Source of the DNA: Theristus sp. LFF4_11
Taxonomy: Eukaryota; Nematoda; Chromadorea; Monhysterida; Xyalidae
Assembly (NCBI GenBank): GCA_030248135.1
Contig: JASANC010002569.1
Span: forward strand, 110,692 to 174,691
Reading direction: 5' to 3'
Length of the DNA stretch: 64,000 nt
Both the position numbers and the translations under genes were made by a program. Below the pieces are notes generated by a model, which was not told the origin of the DNA, made no database searches, and saw only the letters and a program-made list of their open reading frames with translations. Below, one piece after another: positions 14,301 through 31,500 of the stretch. Within the stretch, counting starts at the first letter, position 1, and every line of letters begins with the position of its first letter.

Positions 14301-15044
14301 TCCGTCAAATTTGTTTCATTAAAAAAGCAATATTCTTTGTAATATTCTAGATCCTCTTGCGTGTGGTTTGTGAAAAATGGTTTCAGTGATTTTTGAAATT
14401 ATATCTTGCGTGCGACCAGTTATTCAATCGCGTATACCTTATGGTCCACAAACACGAGATTCTTCTATGCAACACAAATTACTCCTATACCGAAAAGTTG
14501 TACTTCTAAGTTGCGCACAACTGCAAGCAAATGTATCTGTTGATGTACATCGTTTGGTGTTAATGAAAAAATATTCCTGCGACCGCCTCCAACACATCAG
14601 TCATCTATCGCATGATTTGATAAATTTTCACTGTTTTAAAACTTGGCACTATTGTTTAGCTGGCAAGATTTTCCCTTGTATTTGGAGTACCTTTGTTTCT
14701 CATGACACCTTTTTAAAACAACACACGCAAAAGAGAACATGAAACACCTGTACTGAGTAGCTTTTTCTGAGCGCTTAAGAAATGTTGAGTTTGAATTACT
14801 GCGCCCATTTCAGTAACAAGTTGGGATTACCCGAATCTCGTTATTTCTTTTGTCTGACTGCTTGAACCTTCGCCCGATTATCATGTATGCAATTGAATCG
14901 CCGGCATTTTGGTTTTTAAAACTGTCTGAAATGAAAGCGAACTTTTAGATTTCAAAAACAATTTTCTCAATAACCTGGAAAAATAAAGCTGGTGTTTTAT
15001 TAAAATTCGTTTTTCCACAGTCAATCTCGCTAATATATGCAACT
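8323..15044. other. Long non-coding stretch, nothing recognised
   Basis: AT-rich DNA with short open frames only. I looked for Cys-rich, Hint, DM, nuclear-receptor, kinase and transposase signatures in all frames and saw none. Confidence 0.5.
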
Positions 15045-15131
15045 AGCTGATTGGTTAGTCATAGCAACTCTCAGCGCTGATTGGTTAATCATGGGGTGTT
15101 TTCAGCGCTGATTGGTTGGTCATGACGTCAT
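15045..15131 (+). promoter_or_regulatory. Phased triple CCAAT-box and CRE cluster
   Basis: Three copies of CTGATTGGTTRRTCATG-like sequence place ATTGG (CCAAT on the other strand) at about 15050, 15080 and 15111, spacings of 30 and 31 bp, close to three helical turns. They are followed by the palindromic CRE TGACGTCA at 15123–15130. GTCATAGCAAC, an RFX X-box-like half site, lies between the first two. NF-Y binds CCAAT and CREB/ATF binds TGACGTCA. The role here is inferred, and no transcript start or adjacent exon was recognised. Confidence 0.4.
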
Positions 15132-18100
15132 GTTCGCGTCATGTTGCATTTCCAGATGGACTGTAGATGTTCACTTTGTTGTTCGCATGAACAATCACGT
15201 TACAGTACCCGTACATGAAGAAACATCATCAAGTTTTAGTCTCAAGTTGGGCCTCCTCCTTGATTTCACGCAAATGCGCTGGAACGTGAAAAAAACTTGC
15301 GACAATGTTCGCTTTGATTTTTTGACAAAACAGTACGTAATACATATAGTTTTTGTAACAAGTGTTTCAAGGTCAGACGAACGTGAAACTTTTTTATGTT
15401 CGTTCGTAAACTCTAACGTCTGCAGACAAATGTGCGCAAGCACTTTTATCATTAAATTTGCATCAAATAATGTCTTGTGCAAAAAAAACTTGCGCTTTTT
15501 ATCAGTTTTTTTTGTTGAGCACCATCATGCGTGCGTGAAACGTTTTTGTACATGCAACATTTTCTGATGCAACACACTCAAACGAAACTTCAGCGTTATA
15601 ATGTAAGGAGCGAAATGATTCATGTGGAAATTGCCGAACGTATTTTTTTTAAAGTGTCCCTGCATTCAATAATGATTTCAAATCCGGCACGCTACTCGGC
15701 AGTATCCTGCTGGGTTACAACTCACTTTCACATCCAAGCAATCAGCATTTACCCGTGCTAAAACACAAATAGTGTAAAATTTACGATCGACCGTGATGTG
15801 TATTAGGGTGATAAAATAATTTCACGATGGCTGTTTTTACATTCACTCAGAACAAAAAAGCTTCCCTTTATCTAAACATGTGCAGACATAAAACTACTAA
15901 TGCAAATGTTTATTGCAACTTTTTGGTACAAACAACGTTACGTGCACACGGGTAACCTTGTCGAGCTGTTCGCGCAGGTGCGTTCAACCGAGCAAAACTT
16001 TCATGTTCACATTATGTGTTGGTTATTGGGCAAAAAAAACGTTTTTTCCCGTTTTTTTGTTGCACAGATACATTACAGAGTTTGTTCAAGAATACGTTTA
16101 CGATTTTTTGTAAATTTTGATTCCATCAATATTTTTGTTTTTATATAGTTACTCAACGAGCAGTTCATTTTATTCTATGAGATGAGAATACTGATTGCCT
16201 TCGCCCTTTTTTCAAAATCATGCCGATATCTCAATCTCAACGTCAAATGTTAAGTGCCTGTTGTTAAGTACCCGACCACTTTTCACATTTGCACCTGTAT
16301 ATGCACCATGTACAAATTTTCTGCTTAAAACGCGTTCTTCTCTGAATTTTTTTTTTCAAAAAACTACTGTGGTTGCCTGTGAAAGACGGTGAAATTGTTT
16401 TTTTTTGTCTTAGGTCTGCTGTGAATGAATCGTTTATTTATTTCTGGTTAGAACTTAGTTTTAAGTAACCAAAGTATGATTTCTTAAACATCTTAGTTTG
16501 GTATTTCAAAATTTCAGCTCAAATGATTGAATGCTTGGCGAAGCTGCGGTGCTAGTTCTGTGCTGTATGTACCTCTGTACCCATTAGTTATGGTTCACCC
16601 TGTAGCACATGTTGCTTGTGTATATTTGAAACATGTAAATGCAAGGTAATCAGTCATCAATTTTGTCCGTTCCATCCAGTCTTTTCTAACATTTGTCTGC
16701 AACATGTATACACATGTACACATACATGTACGTGTCTGGGTGCCTATCTGTGCCTGGGTTTTTACATATGTGTTTCATTTCGCATGTCTATTCGGCGTTG
16801 CTTTTTGTTTTCCCGGCAGTGTTTGAACATACACACATAACGTGTTGTTTTTTGAATAGCTGCTAAACCTACGTATTTTTGCTTCATCCTATTTTTACAT
16901 TTCCCAATATGTTCTTTATATGCTACAGGCATACATTGTAATTCAATTCAGATATCATGCAATATTAAAGAAATTTTTAAGAACATATACTTTTTAAAGT
17001 GAAGATTTTCAAAATGAATAATTTCTAGAGGAATGAGAAACATTGGAAGAGTATTTCATTCGTCTCTTTTACACAGGCCAGTGCCCTAAATAAAATTTAA
17101 TTCAGTTTGATCAAATTCGTGGTCAATATGTTTTTTTCGGTACAATAAAAGTGTATTGTACAAATCGTCCAAAACGCATGACTTGCAGTGCACTGTTTAA
17201 TAAAATCTGTTTTCTCACTAACCTGCATAGATTTCGAACTTCTAGCTTTTATTATAGTTACAATGCCGTTTGCTTTTTTATAGATCTCATAGACTGCTGA
17301 GTTCAACAGTTGGCTCTTGATTGAACTTGGACTGTCTTCCATTCCTGAACGGTGGTGTATTCTTAGGAGTAATGGTGTGTATAAATTAATCGCTGCACAG
17401 AGTAGTTCCTACTGTAACAGTCAAAACCGCATAAATCCTATGCTGTTTTTTTTGGTTTCGATTTCAATTGGCCTTGAAAAATCGTAATATAAGCCAAAAT
17501 TCAGAGCAGATTTTAATTTCAGAAAAAACACGCTCTCATCCCATTGTCAGTTTCGGTAAAAAATGAATTTCCATTCATTTCATGTAACATTCAGTTTGGT
17601 CCTTTCAAAACGTTCGCAACAATCGTTTTTGACATTTTCTGTAGTAACTAGTAACATTTTTTGTGCTCCATTGTGTTCTTGGGTTAAAAAATTCTTGATT
17701 GATAAAATTCATACATGAATACTTCAGGTTTACTTGAATGTTTCGAGCACGTGCAGATGTTTTTTTCTAAATTTTGTTTGACTTTCAGTTGGGCAATAAA
17801 AAAATCTTGTTTGATTTTGATTCGATTATGTAGTTTCCCTAATGTCAAACGTAGTAGAAGTTCACATGTTGATAATGATTTTTTTACTTTTCTAATCGTG
17901 TTTGTTGCATTCGATTTCACTCAATGATTTCAAAACGTAAATCAAAAACTAAAATATAAGTTTTTTTTTTAAACTTGATACTATTTCAAGCACATCATCA
18001 TTGCATGCGCACATTGTACAATGATGTACATGTGTAACTGAAAAATAGTAGCTATGTCTGAGCAACATGTGATGAAACCAGAGAAATTCTGCTTTGTCTT

Positions 18101-21100
18101 TTGCTACTTCTCCTTTTTTCTGGTCCGCCAAATCACCCACGATAATAAATTATTGGTAATGTGGTTCGCATTTGAAGATAATTGTAGACCGTCTCTCGTT
18201 GTTTTGACACAGTTACATTTTGAAATGTCTTCAGTTTTAGATTGAACAGATTTGACGTGTCTGCACTGCGCGCGCGCGCATACACACACGTTATATGCAT
18301 ACACACATTGCAATATTTGTTTCTAAAAGACACAATTTCAACTTCAAAAGAAAACAATCCAACGAAAAAAACGTCTGCGTTTTTACGCCTCATTAAAATA
18401 CAGGCACGCGCATGAAACGCTCTGTACACCAGTGTATTGCAGTGCAACGTATGCATGTACGTGAACATATTATATGTGTTGTATGTAAAAGTTAAAAAAA
18501 ACCTCAAAATATATTCATTTATAGGCACCGCCATTGCCCATGCGTTACAAAAGTTTTTCCAAACTAATATTATAATGAAAGAAGACATGTGAAAAAAAGC
18601 ACATCTGCCATATCAGTCTTGAACTTTTGTTTCTTCTATGATTTCGTCACATATCAGAGTTTCATGTTTAAATTTTCAAGATGCGCACATATACTGTATA
18701 CGTACAGATCAGACGTTTTTTTAATCTTCCCAGACACACACGTCACATACAGTGTATGCAAGTACGCAACTATAATCTTAACCGCATCATATACACAGTT
18801 AGAATAGTTTCAAACGAACGAACAACAGTTTGTGATAAAGAGAAAAAACCGAATTTTACACTCTAAATTGCGGTGAGCACGCACACACACATATGAACAC
18901 ATAAACATACATATACATATAATGCAAAAGACATGCGCGCGTCGCACAGTGATATACATTGAGCAGTTTTATGTGTTGTATATACTTCTGACGGACCACC
19001 CTTGTCGTTTTTCAAAGTTTTTGCAGCGCGCCGAAAAATCATCAAATCACCGCGCTGTACAGCGAGAAGGCGAAAAAAAACATCTGCATTTTCTTCACGT
19101 TTCAATATGACCTTTCACGTTATGCCACGCGCAATATATGTTGTCATGGAAAATGTCTTTTTATGCGCTCGAAACATGTATAACAATCGTTTTGTATGTT
19201 GCACGGTAAACTTTTCGTCATATATTGCAAAATGTTTTTTTGACGATATTCTACTTTTCAATTCAGATGGATACATGAGTGCGGCGACTGACATGGATGC
19301 TTTGTAATTTGAAACGGTAGAACAGTTTTGCTGTTTGTTTTTTTTCATAATTACTTTTATATAAACCGTTTTTGTTATACAACTTTTGTCATACACGACG
19401 TGCACCAACGAAATAATGAAAAAAACAGACACCAAAACGCACACATGATATACAGTTTTGCGCAAAAATAAGACATACGGTATGCACGTACTATTTCGGA
19501 CATATAAAGTATATCAGAATCATGATAGTCGTGAACAAAGTAACACATCCACACAAAACCAAGCAGCAACTCGGCCACAAGTCAAGTTCGAACAGTGCGA
19601 TATATCTAGATACCATGGACAGACACAAACAACGCGCGCGATTTTGTAACAAAAAATGTGTTCGCACGCACGGCGACGACGTGTGTGGCGCTTGTGCGTA
19701 AAAAAAAGTAAACGCGCATCAGCAAATTTGAAACTAAAACGTTCGTTTCATTCTGGACGCGTCGTAAAATTTGCGTATGCAGGCAAGACTAAAAAAGCTT
19801 CGTAGTTGGAAAAGGCCGCAAAAAACGCACCGCACCGCTGCAACCTGTGCTGCCTGACGTGTAACAAGTTGTTTTTTTTGTCTCGATCGAATTATTTTGT
19901 AATTCTTTTCCACTAGACAGCAACATATAGTTTCAATGTAAAATCACAAATGTCCCTTTCTGTTAACTGTCATGCCAGTGGTTTGGCGTTCTCTCAACTT
20001 TTGCTCATTTCACAGCGGACATTGTCGTGTCAACGTGACAAACTACTAATCTGTATTATCATGAAAGACCTTGAATGGTTTCTTGAGTGACGTTCGCATC
20101 AATGATTTGACGACATGTAAATTTTGTCATGTAAATTTTCATCTGCAGTCTCCCTCCGCTTGTTTCATTCTTTTTTTAAACACACACGCACACACTTTTT
20201 GCGGTTTTTCGACGTGCGCGTGGTCACTTGTTAGGTTTCGAACAATTAACCGCCGGTTTGCGGAACTTTTACCCGCTCGACTATTGCAGACTACGCTTTG
20301 TTATTTAAGAACACCACATGTTGTTTGTGTTTAGCGCAGCGGCCTACACAATCGTCACCATCGGCTTTCACCGAACAACAATAGCAAACAGTCCATGTTC
20401 TTTCCTCCGCAGACTGCACTGAACTCAAACTGCTACCATATCCTGAAGTTTAACAAGTATGTTATACAGTAGTTCTTGTTGCGCATTGTCAAGTTTCGAC
20501 GCTAACCAGACAGCTAATTGGTGTAGCTGGTCGAACTTTCTGTCAATTTAATAACGTCGTAAATTGCCATGTAACTCTGTAATTCGCCACACTGTCCAAT
20601 TATTTTACAACGGACAGTGATTCGATTTCGCGTGTTCCACAACGCGCACGTAACAACCTATAACAATAACAAGTAATAATACGTTTTTTACTATCATTAT
20701 TACCGTATTTCGCAATGCAATATGCAGCGTCAACTTGATTACTGGGCCGACATGCCGAACACACTCACAGACAGCACAACCCAATCTACAACAATGTCAC
20801 ATTTTGTCACCGTCATCTTACAATTACGAGATAGTAATCAGACTTCAGTGTGGGGATGCGTTTCACATTCGGATGGCAGCAATATTGCCTTTTGTGACAT
20901 AGCGTGTCACTTCAGTTGCCAGTTAAAGTTCTCACAAACAATCTACCGTACTTTGGATGTGTTTTTTTGGATGTCGCACAACACAATAAAAAACACGAAA
21001 ACAATAATGATAGGACTGCAATTTTTATATTTTATTTTTTCACACTACTGTTTGTTTGATACATGTTGTGCCCTGTTGTAAGCCGTATTTTTCTCGGTTG

Positions 21101-21600
21101 TATCTACTTTTCCATAACCTTATTTCCCAGTGCTGTATTGTGCGAAACGAAATTACACTGAATATATAGTGTTCCAGTACAGTTTACAAAAATTTCAATG
21201 GTCTGTTCTGTTCCAACTTTTTTTAATTTAAATATTGTCATATACCACCCACGTTGCAAATGTTGTTGTCATACCCGCATATAATGCAACGCACAGGTAG
21301 CAGCTAGCTGTTTTTTCGCACAATAAATGTTTCGCACAACAAAATAAATGTTTGAATCGTTTCCCTTGCATTTGTAATTTCTGTGTGAAAGCAAGCAGCA
21401 AAGTGGCATTGTACTGGTTTTCTTCGGAGAAATAAAAAAAAGTTGCAGGAAACACTTTTAATATTCGCCATATCACTGTGTTTATAAATACCGGTAGATA
21501 CCTTGATGATTGTTTGATTTGTTGCATAAGAAACAATTTAAGAATAAATTTCTATCAGCTTTGAATAATAGGTATTAGATAGTTTAACTTGATTGTCACA
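15132..21600. other. Non-coding stretch upstream of the DM gene
   Basis: No exon or RNA gene recognised. It holds short CA/GT-rich runs (for example around 18270–18300 and 18880–18920). The open frames at 15112–15567 and 20722–21081 have no recognisable similarity and no supporting splice context. Confidence 0.45.
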
Positions 21601-21603
21601 TGC

Positions 21604-21783
21604 AGGGTGATCAAAAAACGTCAAAAGAGTAAAAGGCTGGTTTTCAAAACTGAACTAAACAACGGTTTCAGCTGAAACTTAGCAATATGTTAGAACACGC
21701 GTTGGTGATTTCAACAAAAAATGTTGCTTCCAGTTCTGAATACCAGCCGTTTACTTTTTCTGACGTGTTTTTTTATCACACTG
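21604..21783. mobile_element. Small inverted-repeat element next to the DM gene
   Basis: The left arm begins CAGGGTGATCAAAAAACG and the right arm, read in reverse complement, gives GTGTGATAAAAAAACACG. Both continue with GTCAxAAxAGTAAAxGGCTGG and then an AACTG block. One arm-like copy also occurs at about 40538–40600. Non-coding foldback MITE, ending about 200 bp before the proposed first codon of the mab-3-like gene. Confidence 0.6.
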
Positions 21784-21987
21784 GTACTTTCACGTTTCAA
21801 TGTTGCATTCCCACCGACATGAATGGAACATTGCTTTGAAGTGCTGTTTATACTGTCCACTTCACTGTTTACACCGTGTGTGCAACAATAAAAAAAACTG
21901 ATGACGTTCCGACCAGGTCGACTCGCGTCCAGAATTTCATCACACGACCTGACGTGGCGTGGCGTGGCGCGCGCGCACCGCACAGAC

Positions 21988-25337
<3,350 letters not shown>

Positions 25338-25358
25338 ATACTGCTTCATGAATGCCGC

Positions 25359-27372
25359 TTCATTCTGCACTGTTCAGCTCTGCTGTTTTGTACCACGTTT
25401 GAGGCACTATGCTTTGCAGAAAGTGTTCAGGTCAACAAAATTTTGAACGAAACAGCTGCGATCACGTGAAACAGATCCCGTGATTTCTTTCCTCCCATTT
25501 CAGAATAAGAATCATATTGAAATTGCAAGCGGTCAGCAAATCCAACATCAACGGATCGGCATAGAAAATAGTTCAAAAACGGTAACAACACCAAAGGATC
25601 GCGCCGAAGACAGCAGCACAACGCATCACCACAACAATATAACGCACGATATTTTTTTGAATTTGATCTTCACTCAACAGTACAGCACACCGTTTGTTCT
25701 GTATCAAAATTTCGACAAACTTACAGTCACACTGTATGTAACTGTCCGGTTCACGGTTAGAATTAAGTGGTCGTGTGCGTGTAAATCAGCACGGGTAACC
25801 AAATGTGAATTTGCTAGATTAATTTGAAACACTTTATCGGGAAAATTGATATGTACGCAAATTAAAGGCACAACGGCAACGCCTATAAACCAGCGCCACC
25901 TAGGGTATTATTCTTTGTGTTTCGTTTGTTGTTTGTTGGTGTTTTTTGGCTATTTTACAACATTTGATGAGCTGTGACACTTTGTTTACCTGCCAATCAT
26001 GTTCAAGATTTTCACAAATTGACGAGAATTAAAAAGTTTGTGTGTTGCTGCAAGTTTCACACAATCGTGTGATTTGCTTGAAATATTATTTCTTGGAATC
26101 ATTTCGTAGTAATTTTTCGGAGCTGAAACGTGCGTTCGAATTTATTCTTGCCCTTTTGAAAATTCGTGCGTGTGATTGTCCTGGTGTTGAACATATTTAG
26201 CTTTATTTTGTTTCTTGCCAATTTTTATTCCGTGCCCCTTATGTATGTTTGTTGGTCGTTTCCCGATGAATTTTTCTTGTTCAGCTTGTATCATTACTAA
26301 AAATCGATCAGAAATATTTTTTGCATCTGTTTCACGGATTTTGAATCCGTCTAAACCGACTGTTTGAATGGAGAAGTTAGTTTTATTGTCATGTAAGCAA
26401 TAATGTTTGTTTCGAATCATGCCTGCACTTTGCTTAATAATCGTACAGTACAATACTGGTTACGTGTGTGATTTGCTGACGCAAAAGAAAACCTGGTGAA
26501 TAGTTAATAATCATACTGTTATTTTTTAATAAATCCGGTTTACTTTTAAGCACAAACGATTTATTATCGCATTTTTATGTTAAAACTGTTTGTAGCATTA
26601 TGTGTAGCGTTAAACGCTGAGTTGTTAAACTGCACTTTGTTCAAAATGCTGTGAAGTCAAAACGAAGAATTATGTTTGTGTCAGGTTTTTGAGTGATATA
26701 ATCAGTTCAGTTCCTCACACAGTGTTCTCAATGAAAGTTTAGTGCGTGTTTTTTCGTTTACAGGTTTGAAGTTAGAAGTTAAAAACAGATACCCAGAACC
26801 AACGTCAACACTTGATTGTATGTACGTAGATGCAGATGCAGATGCATGCTCATGGAGATACATATATCGATACAAATGCTGTAAAAATTGCAGAAACAAA
26901 AACACAGATGTCAATCTGAACTCACTGACTGCCTATTTTGTTCAATTTGCATCTTGTGTCCGAAAATTTATCTGCACGAATCATTGCATCTGCATCTACA
27001 ACTGCACGAAGATTTGCATCTAGAGCTGCATCAACGCTTGCATTTTTTTCTGTGTGGATGAAACGAAGATTTCAAAGAGAGCTGTTTGTAGTAAAATTAA
27101 AGATCAATATATCCGTCGGACACTTCATAACGCCCTTTTGTTGATTCGTTCTTGACAACATTTATAAACTGCTGTACAAACAAACACACTAATGAAGACG
27201 AGAAAATCCGAAAAAATACCATACCACCGATGAAAGCTCTGAAATAAGTACAAGTCAACAAGAAACAAGAAATAATAGAAACCAGTAAATTCTGTAAAAC
27301 AAAATCATTAACAACAACGGGGAAACTTCTTTGCTGACAATCAATTCAACATATTTGCCAATAATGTTCCAT
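25359..27372. other. Convergent intergenic region
   Basis: Lies between the ends of the mab-3-like gene (+) and the downstream Hint gene (-). A possible extra acceptor (CCCATTTCAG, 25503) precedes a Gln/His/Thr-rich open frame reaching about 25827, but it joins the last secure exon out of frame. Otherwise AT-rich with no recognised gene. Confidence 0.5.
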
Positions 27373-28599
27373 TCAGTTCGACATGACTGTGCCGACCGAA
27401 TAGAATGACCGCAGCAGCGTCGGAACGCCGTCGTTCGCACTGAGACCGCGCGTCAAGAGCCGCTGCGCCTGAACGTAGACGGTCGCAAACTGCTGTTGCA
27501 GCCGGTGACTGGTGAATTCGGAGAAACACGAGCAGTGTACGCCGTTGACGAGGAGGGTGCCCTCCGTGGTGACCGGGTTGTACGCGCCGCGCGCATGTTC
27601 CACGGACACCTGCAACCCAGAGCGGCGCACTCGCATTCAGAGCATCACTTTCGGGGTCACCCGTTTCGACGCGCGTCGTCAGACTTGATTCGCCAGTTAG
27701 AAAGCGCTCTGTTCTCTGCGTCTCACATTCAATAAGGCCGCTCTTGCGGCCCAATACTGGCGGCAAAACCGCGACCACCTCCGAGAGGGGCGGGCGGGGG
27801 TCGAACCCGGTACCTTATGCTGTCAAGGCGGACTGCTTTCCACTGAGCCATGGAGGCGCCCGCTGAGAACTGTCAACGAAACATCATCCCCATCTAACCT
27901 CAACAATGCGTTCACGTCTCGCAGTTCCCTCATCATCCGCCATCAGTAAACAGTCGCCGACTTGCGCGTTCGCCGCTGTCTCCGCGCTCAACGTCGCCGC
28001 GTACACTTCCGTCGCGGACAACGTCGTCTCAGCGGAGCATGGAACGCGCGGCAGCAAATGACCGGCCGAGATGCTCAGCGTTCGATTGGATTCGGTTTTC
28101 AGTCGCAGATATTCGGTGTGCAGCGTTCGCTCGCGGTGGAAGAACGTCTCGACGCGACTATACGTCTGAGAGCCGTTCGATAGCAGCACGAGAACCTGGA
28201 AAAGGTGCATAATCGATTTAAAAGATTTTAGTTTGTCTCGAATTGTAGTTTACAGCTGTAATTTGTGATGGTCGAACGTGTCACAGTCTCACAGTCAGGT
28301 TTAAAAGTTTTTGTTCAACGTTTTTTCCAATATATTATCTGCCGTTCAAACGCAGCGCCATCACGTGGAATAGCAAGTGGAATATCAGATTTACAAGGCC
28401 AACTATAAAATAAGAAAATCGATGACTAAGTGTTCACTCGTGTGTCACGTGTGATTTTTGTTGCGACACTGCCTGTTCACCTGGTCTCCAACGTTCAATT
28501 GCCGCATTGTCTTCACGCCGTTCGATCTCGTCTGAACGCGCATTTCCTCCGAGAAACACTCGAGCAGACTGGCGCCGCCGACACCCACCGACGTGTGGT
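27373..28599 (-). CDS. Hint autoprocessing domain of copy B
   Basis: Three exons: 28599–28481, 28195–27899, 27609–27373. Hint domains of hedgehog proteins cleave themselves before a Cys and release the N-terminal part. Visible here: ECFSEEMRVQT with catalytic Cys430; RQLNVGDQ; YSRVETFFHRE; EYLRLKTES; SISAGHLLPR with His501; AQVGDCLLMADDEG; GAYNPVTTEGTLLVNG then CSCFSEFTSHRL. Relative to Cys430, His501 is at +71, as in Drosophila Hh (Cys258/His329). The Thr at +68 is Ser498 and the Asp at +45 is His475. The stop is TGA at 27373–27375. Confidence 0.9.
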
Positions 28600-31500
28600 C
28601 TGAAAGCGAATTTTAGGCAATCAGCTGATTGGTTGGCGGTCACACACGTGCATGCACGCTTTCTGTGCAAGCCAAACTCCGTCCCACCTAGAGATGTCAA
28701 AAAAAATTCCTATTTTTTTCTTAAAAAAAATTTTTTTTTTTAATCAAAGTTGTTCAGAATTTTTCAGGGAGTCCGAATTAGGGTTAGGGGGAAAAAATCA
28801 GGATTTTTTTTTAAATTTTAATTTTTTTACAAGTTAGGTTTGTTCGAAGCGTCTCGTCGAGCTGAGTTCATCTAGACTATTTTCAGAACGATCTGGAAAA
28901 CTATAAGAGCGAAAATTGTGTTTTATTGAAATTATGTCCATTTCATAGAGGGAAAGTTGCATTTTCAACAGTAAAACAGGACAATTTTCGACGTGTACTT
29001 GAATATTGAACCGTTTTTAGTTGTTCCTCTTTAGAAAATTACCAAAATTTGACTGTGTTCAAAAATTCCTGTTTGCTGTAGCTAAGTCGGCAACCCCTGT
29101 CGACCCGGTCGCCCCCCCCCCAAGACACTTACTTTCAGGTTCAACCAGCTATGCTATCTGCCACATGGCGAGAGCCCACTCTTCAAATCATCGTATCGAA
29201 AACACGTACCATGATTTCGCGATCACGTTGCGGGCAACTGACAGACGCAAGTTTAACACGTTAGTTTAGCTCAGCACGCAAGTTTTAACATGTGGCCATG
29301 TTATCGGGTATCTGAAAAACGGTCGTGTGATGTGGTATTAACCAACATCTCCGCTCCAATTGTTTAACAATATATCGCACAACTCCATTGTAGACCTATA
29401 ACATACGCCAATCAACAAGATATCATGTTCATCTCATGGCCTACCGACTGAAAAACATGTTCTAAGTTGCAAGAAAACGATTTCTGAAACGATATTTCAA
29501 TTCAGTTAAGTCATTTCAACGCTAAAAATTGACTCTAGAAGTCATCCAAATCGAAAAACATGGAGTACGTCGGTCAAAATGACCAAATAATGACATTTAC
29601 CTAAGCACACAAAGAAGTTGGGAAGAAAATTTGGTTTGAACTTTCAAAAAATTATGCCATAAATCGAATTTTCAGAGCAAAGTAGAAGAAAAATTTTTCA
29701 AATTTTTTTTAAGTTTGAAAAAAAACCAAATTAAAAAAAACAAAAAAAAATAGAAAAAAAATTTTTTTTCAAAGCCCCTAACCCTAGTCCGAATATCACC
29801 ATCTGAGGAGCCACCGACTTACCATATGACCCCCACTCATATGGGAGGAGGGTGAAAATTTCAGACTTGGTTTCGGCGACCCCATTTTCCCACCGACGAC
29901 ATCACGTCTCGTGTTTTGCCTCTCAATTCACCTCAAATAACACGGAAACAAGTTCAACAACAAACCGGTGTGATCATGCTGACGACACGAGGCGAAACAG
30001 CAACGAGCAACCAACGAAGTTACGCTTGCAGTGGCAGACAGTGCAATTTCGACCTTTCGAGATCCTGAAAAACGATGCATAAATGTGAGTTCTCTGCTTC
30101 TATCTCACCTTAGCGGCATCGGAATTTGTTGAACTAGCCTTTGCGACGCTCAAGTACTTCAATGCGCGAGTCGATCATCACTCACCAAGGCTGAAAACAG
30201 TCGATAAATCGATCCAGAATACCACCTGCAGCGTTGAAGACTAAGTGACAAGGTAAAGTCAAAGAAAATTTTTGTTGAACTTTCGAAAAATTATGCCAAA
30301 AACGGCATTTTCAGGGCACATTAAAGAAAAAATTTCAAAAATTTTTAATAAAAAAAATAATAAAAAAATGCTCATTTTTTTACTTTAAAAAAAATATAAA
30401 AAAAATTTTTTTTGACCGTTACATCTCTAGTCCCACCGCACAGCAACGGCATGCATGCGCACGTGTATCACCAACCAACGACGACGCTGATTATTCCCTA
30501 TAATTTACAGTTCCGACTGTATTGTTGTTTCTTCTTCTTTTAGAAGAATCTGGTTTCGTGTGTTTTCATGATTTGCTCTCCACAAGTTTTTCTCGTATTT
30601 GTGCAGCTGGTGAACTTACAGCATTGACCATTCGAAAGGCAGAATGGATGTGCGCTGTCAATCGAGGAACATTGGGCGCTTGAGGTGCAGGCAGCTGCAA
30701 AGCGAAAAAAGGATGACTCAAACAAAAAATGAAAATAACTCGAAGAAACTCAGTTTTGTACTTTTCAACTATTCTGTTGGAAAAGTCATCGTACAGTGTT
30801 TTTTTTTAAACCTGTCACTGTTTCGCAGAATAATAGAGCTCGCGAAAGAAAAGCGAACGTAATCGAAATTACAATATTATGCATTTAGCCAGAAATATTG
30901 GATTTGTCTGAGAGAATTCAACAACCAAACACGTTCTCGTTCTTCATACGTTCCGCATGCTCTGTGCTGCACGAATAATGACAGGTTTCAACAAACACAC
31001 CGCGTATTATTTCACACAATGATTTGGTGTCATCTATAAACAATGCGACATCTATAAACCCATGGCACATGACGCATTTTATACCGGGTGTGCGCATGCT
31101 CGCACAAGTTTGGACTTGGGAAATATTCCGCTTCATGTTTTTGCATATGTTTTGCTTTCCGTTGCTTTATATTTCGAATTTCGAAAACAGTTATTGGCAC
31201 CCAGTTACCTAACTTGCTTATATTTGATGGTTGGGAGTGAATAAATGGGTGGCTTATAGAATCAAGAGAAGGAACAGACGATTGTCACTAAAATGTCTTT
31301 GTCTTCTCAGTTGCAAACACCATTTCCTTTAGGATCAACACCAAAGCAGTCACTGTCAGTGTTGGGCAAAGGCCAACAACCGACTTCTGTAGGTGACCTA
31401 AAGGCCCATTCATGCAAGCGCGCGCTGAAGCGCGCTGACGCGCGCTGACCAGCTTCATCATGAATGAAGAAATGAAGCTGCGTCAGCCGCTGCGGCTTTT

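Noticed and set aside
15112..15567. 151-codon open frame downstream of the CCAAT/CRE cluster
   Set aside because: Tempting as the gene driven by the cluster, but the residues look random (many Phe, Cys, Val) and no exon partner is visible.
25480..25827. 115-codon Gln/His/Thr-rich frame as a further mab-3-like exon
   Set aside because: Joining the exon ending at 25192 to the acceptor at 25503 gives a stop after one codon. It would need an unseen extra exon, so it is mentioned only as an alternative.
27784..27862. Functional tRNA gene
   Set aside because: Good A and B boxes but poor acceptor and anticodon stems, so called tRNA-like instead.
28770..29785. Telomere-like AGGGTTAGGG words
   Set aside because: Only one or two units in opposite orientation inside the hAT-like element; no array, so not a telomeric remnant.
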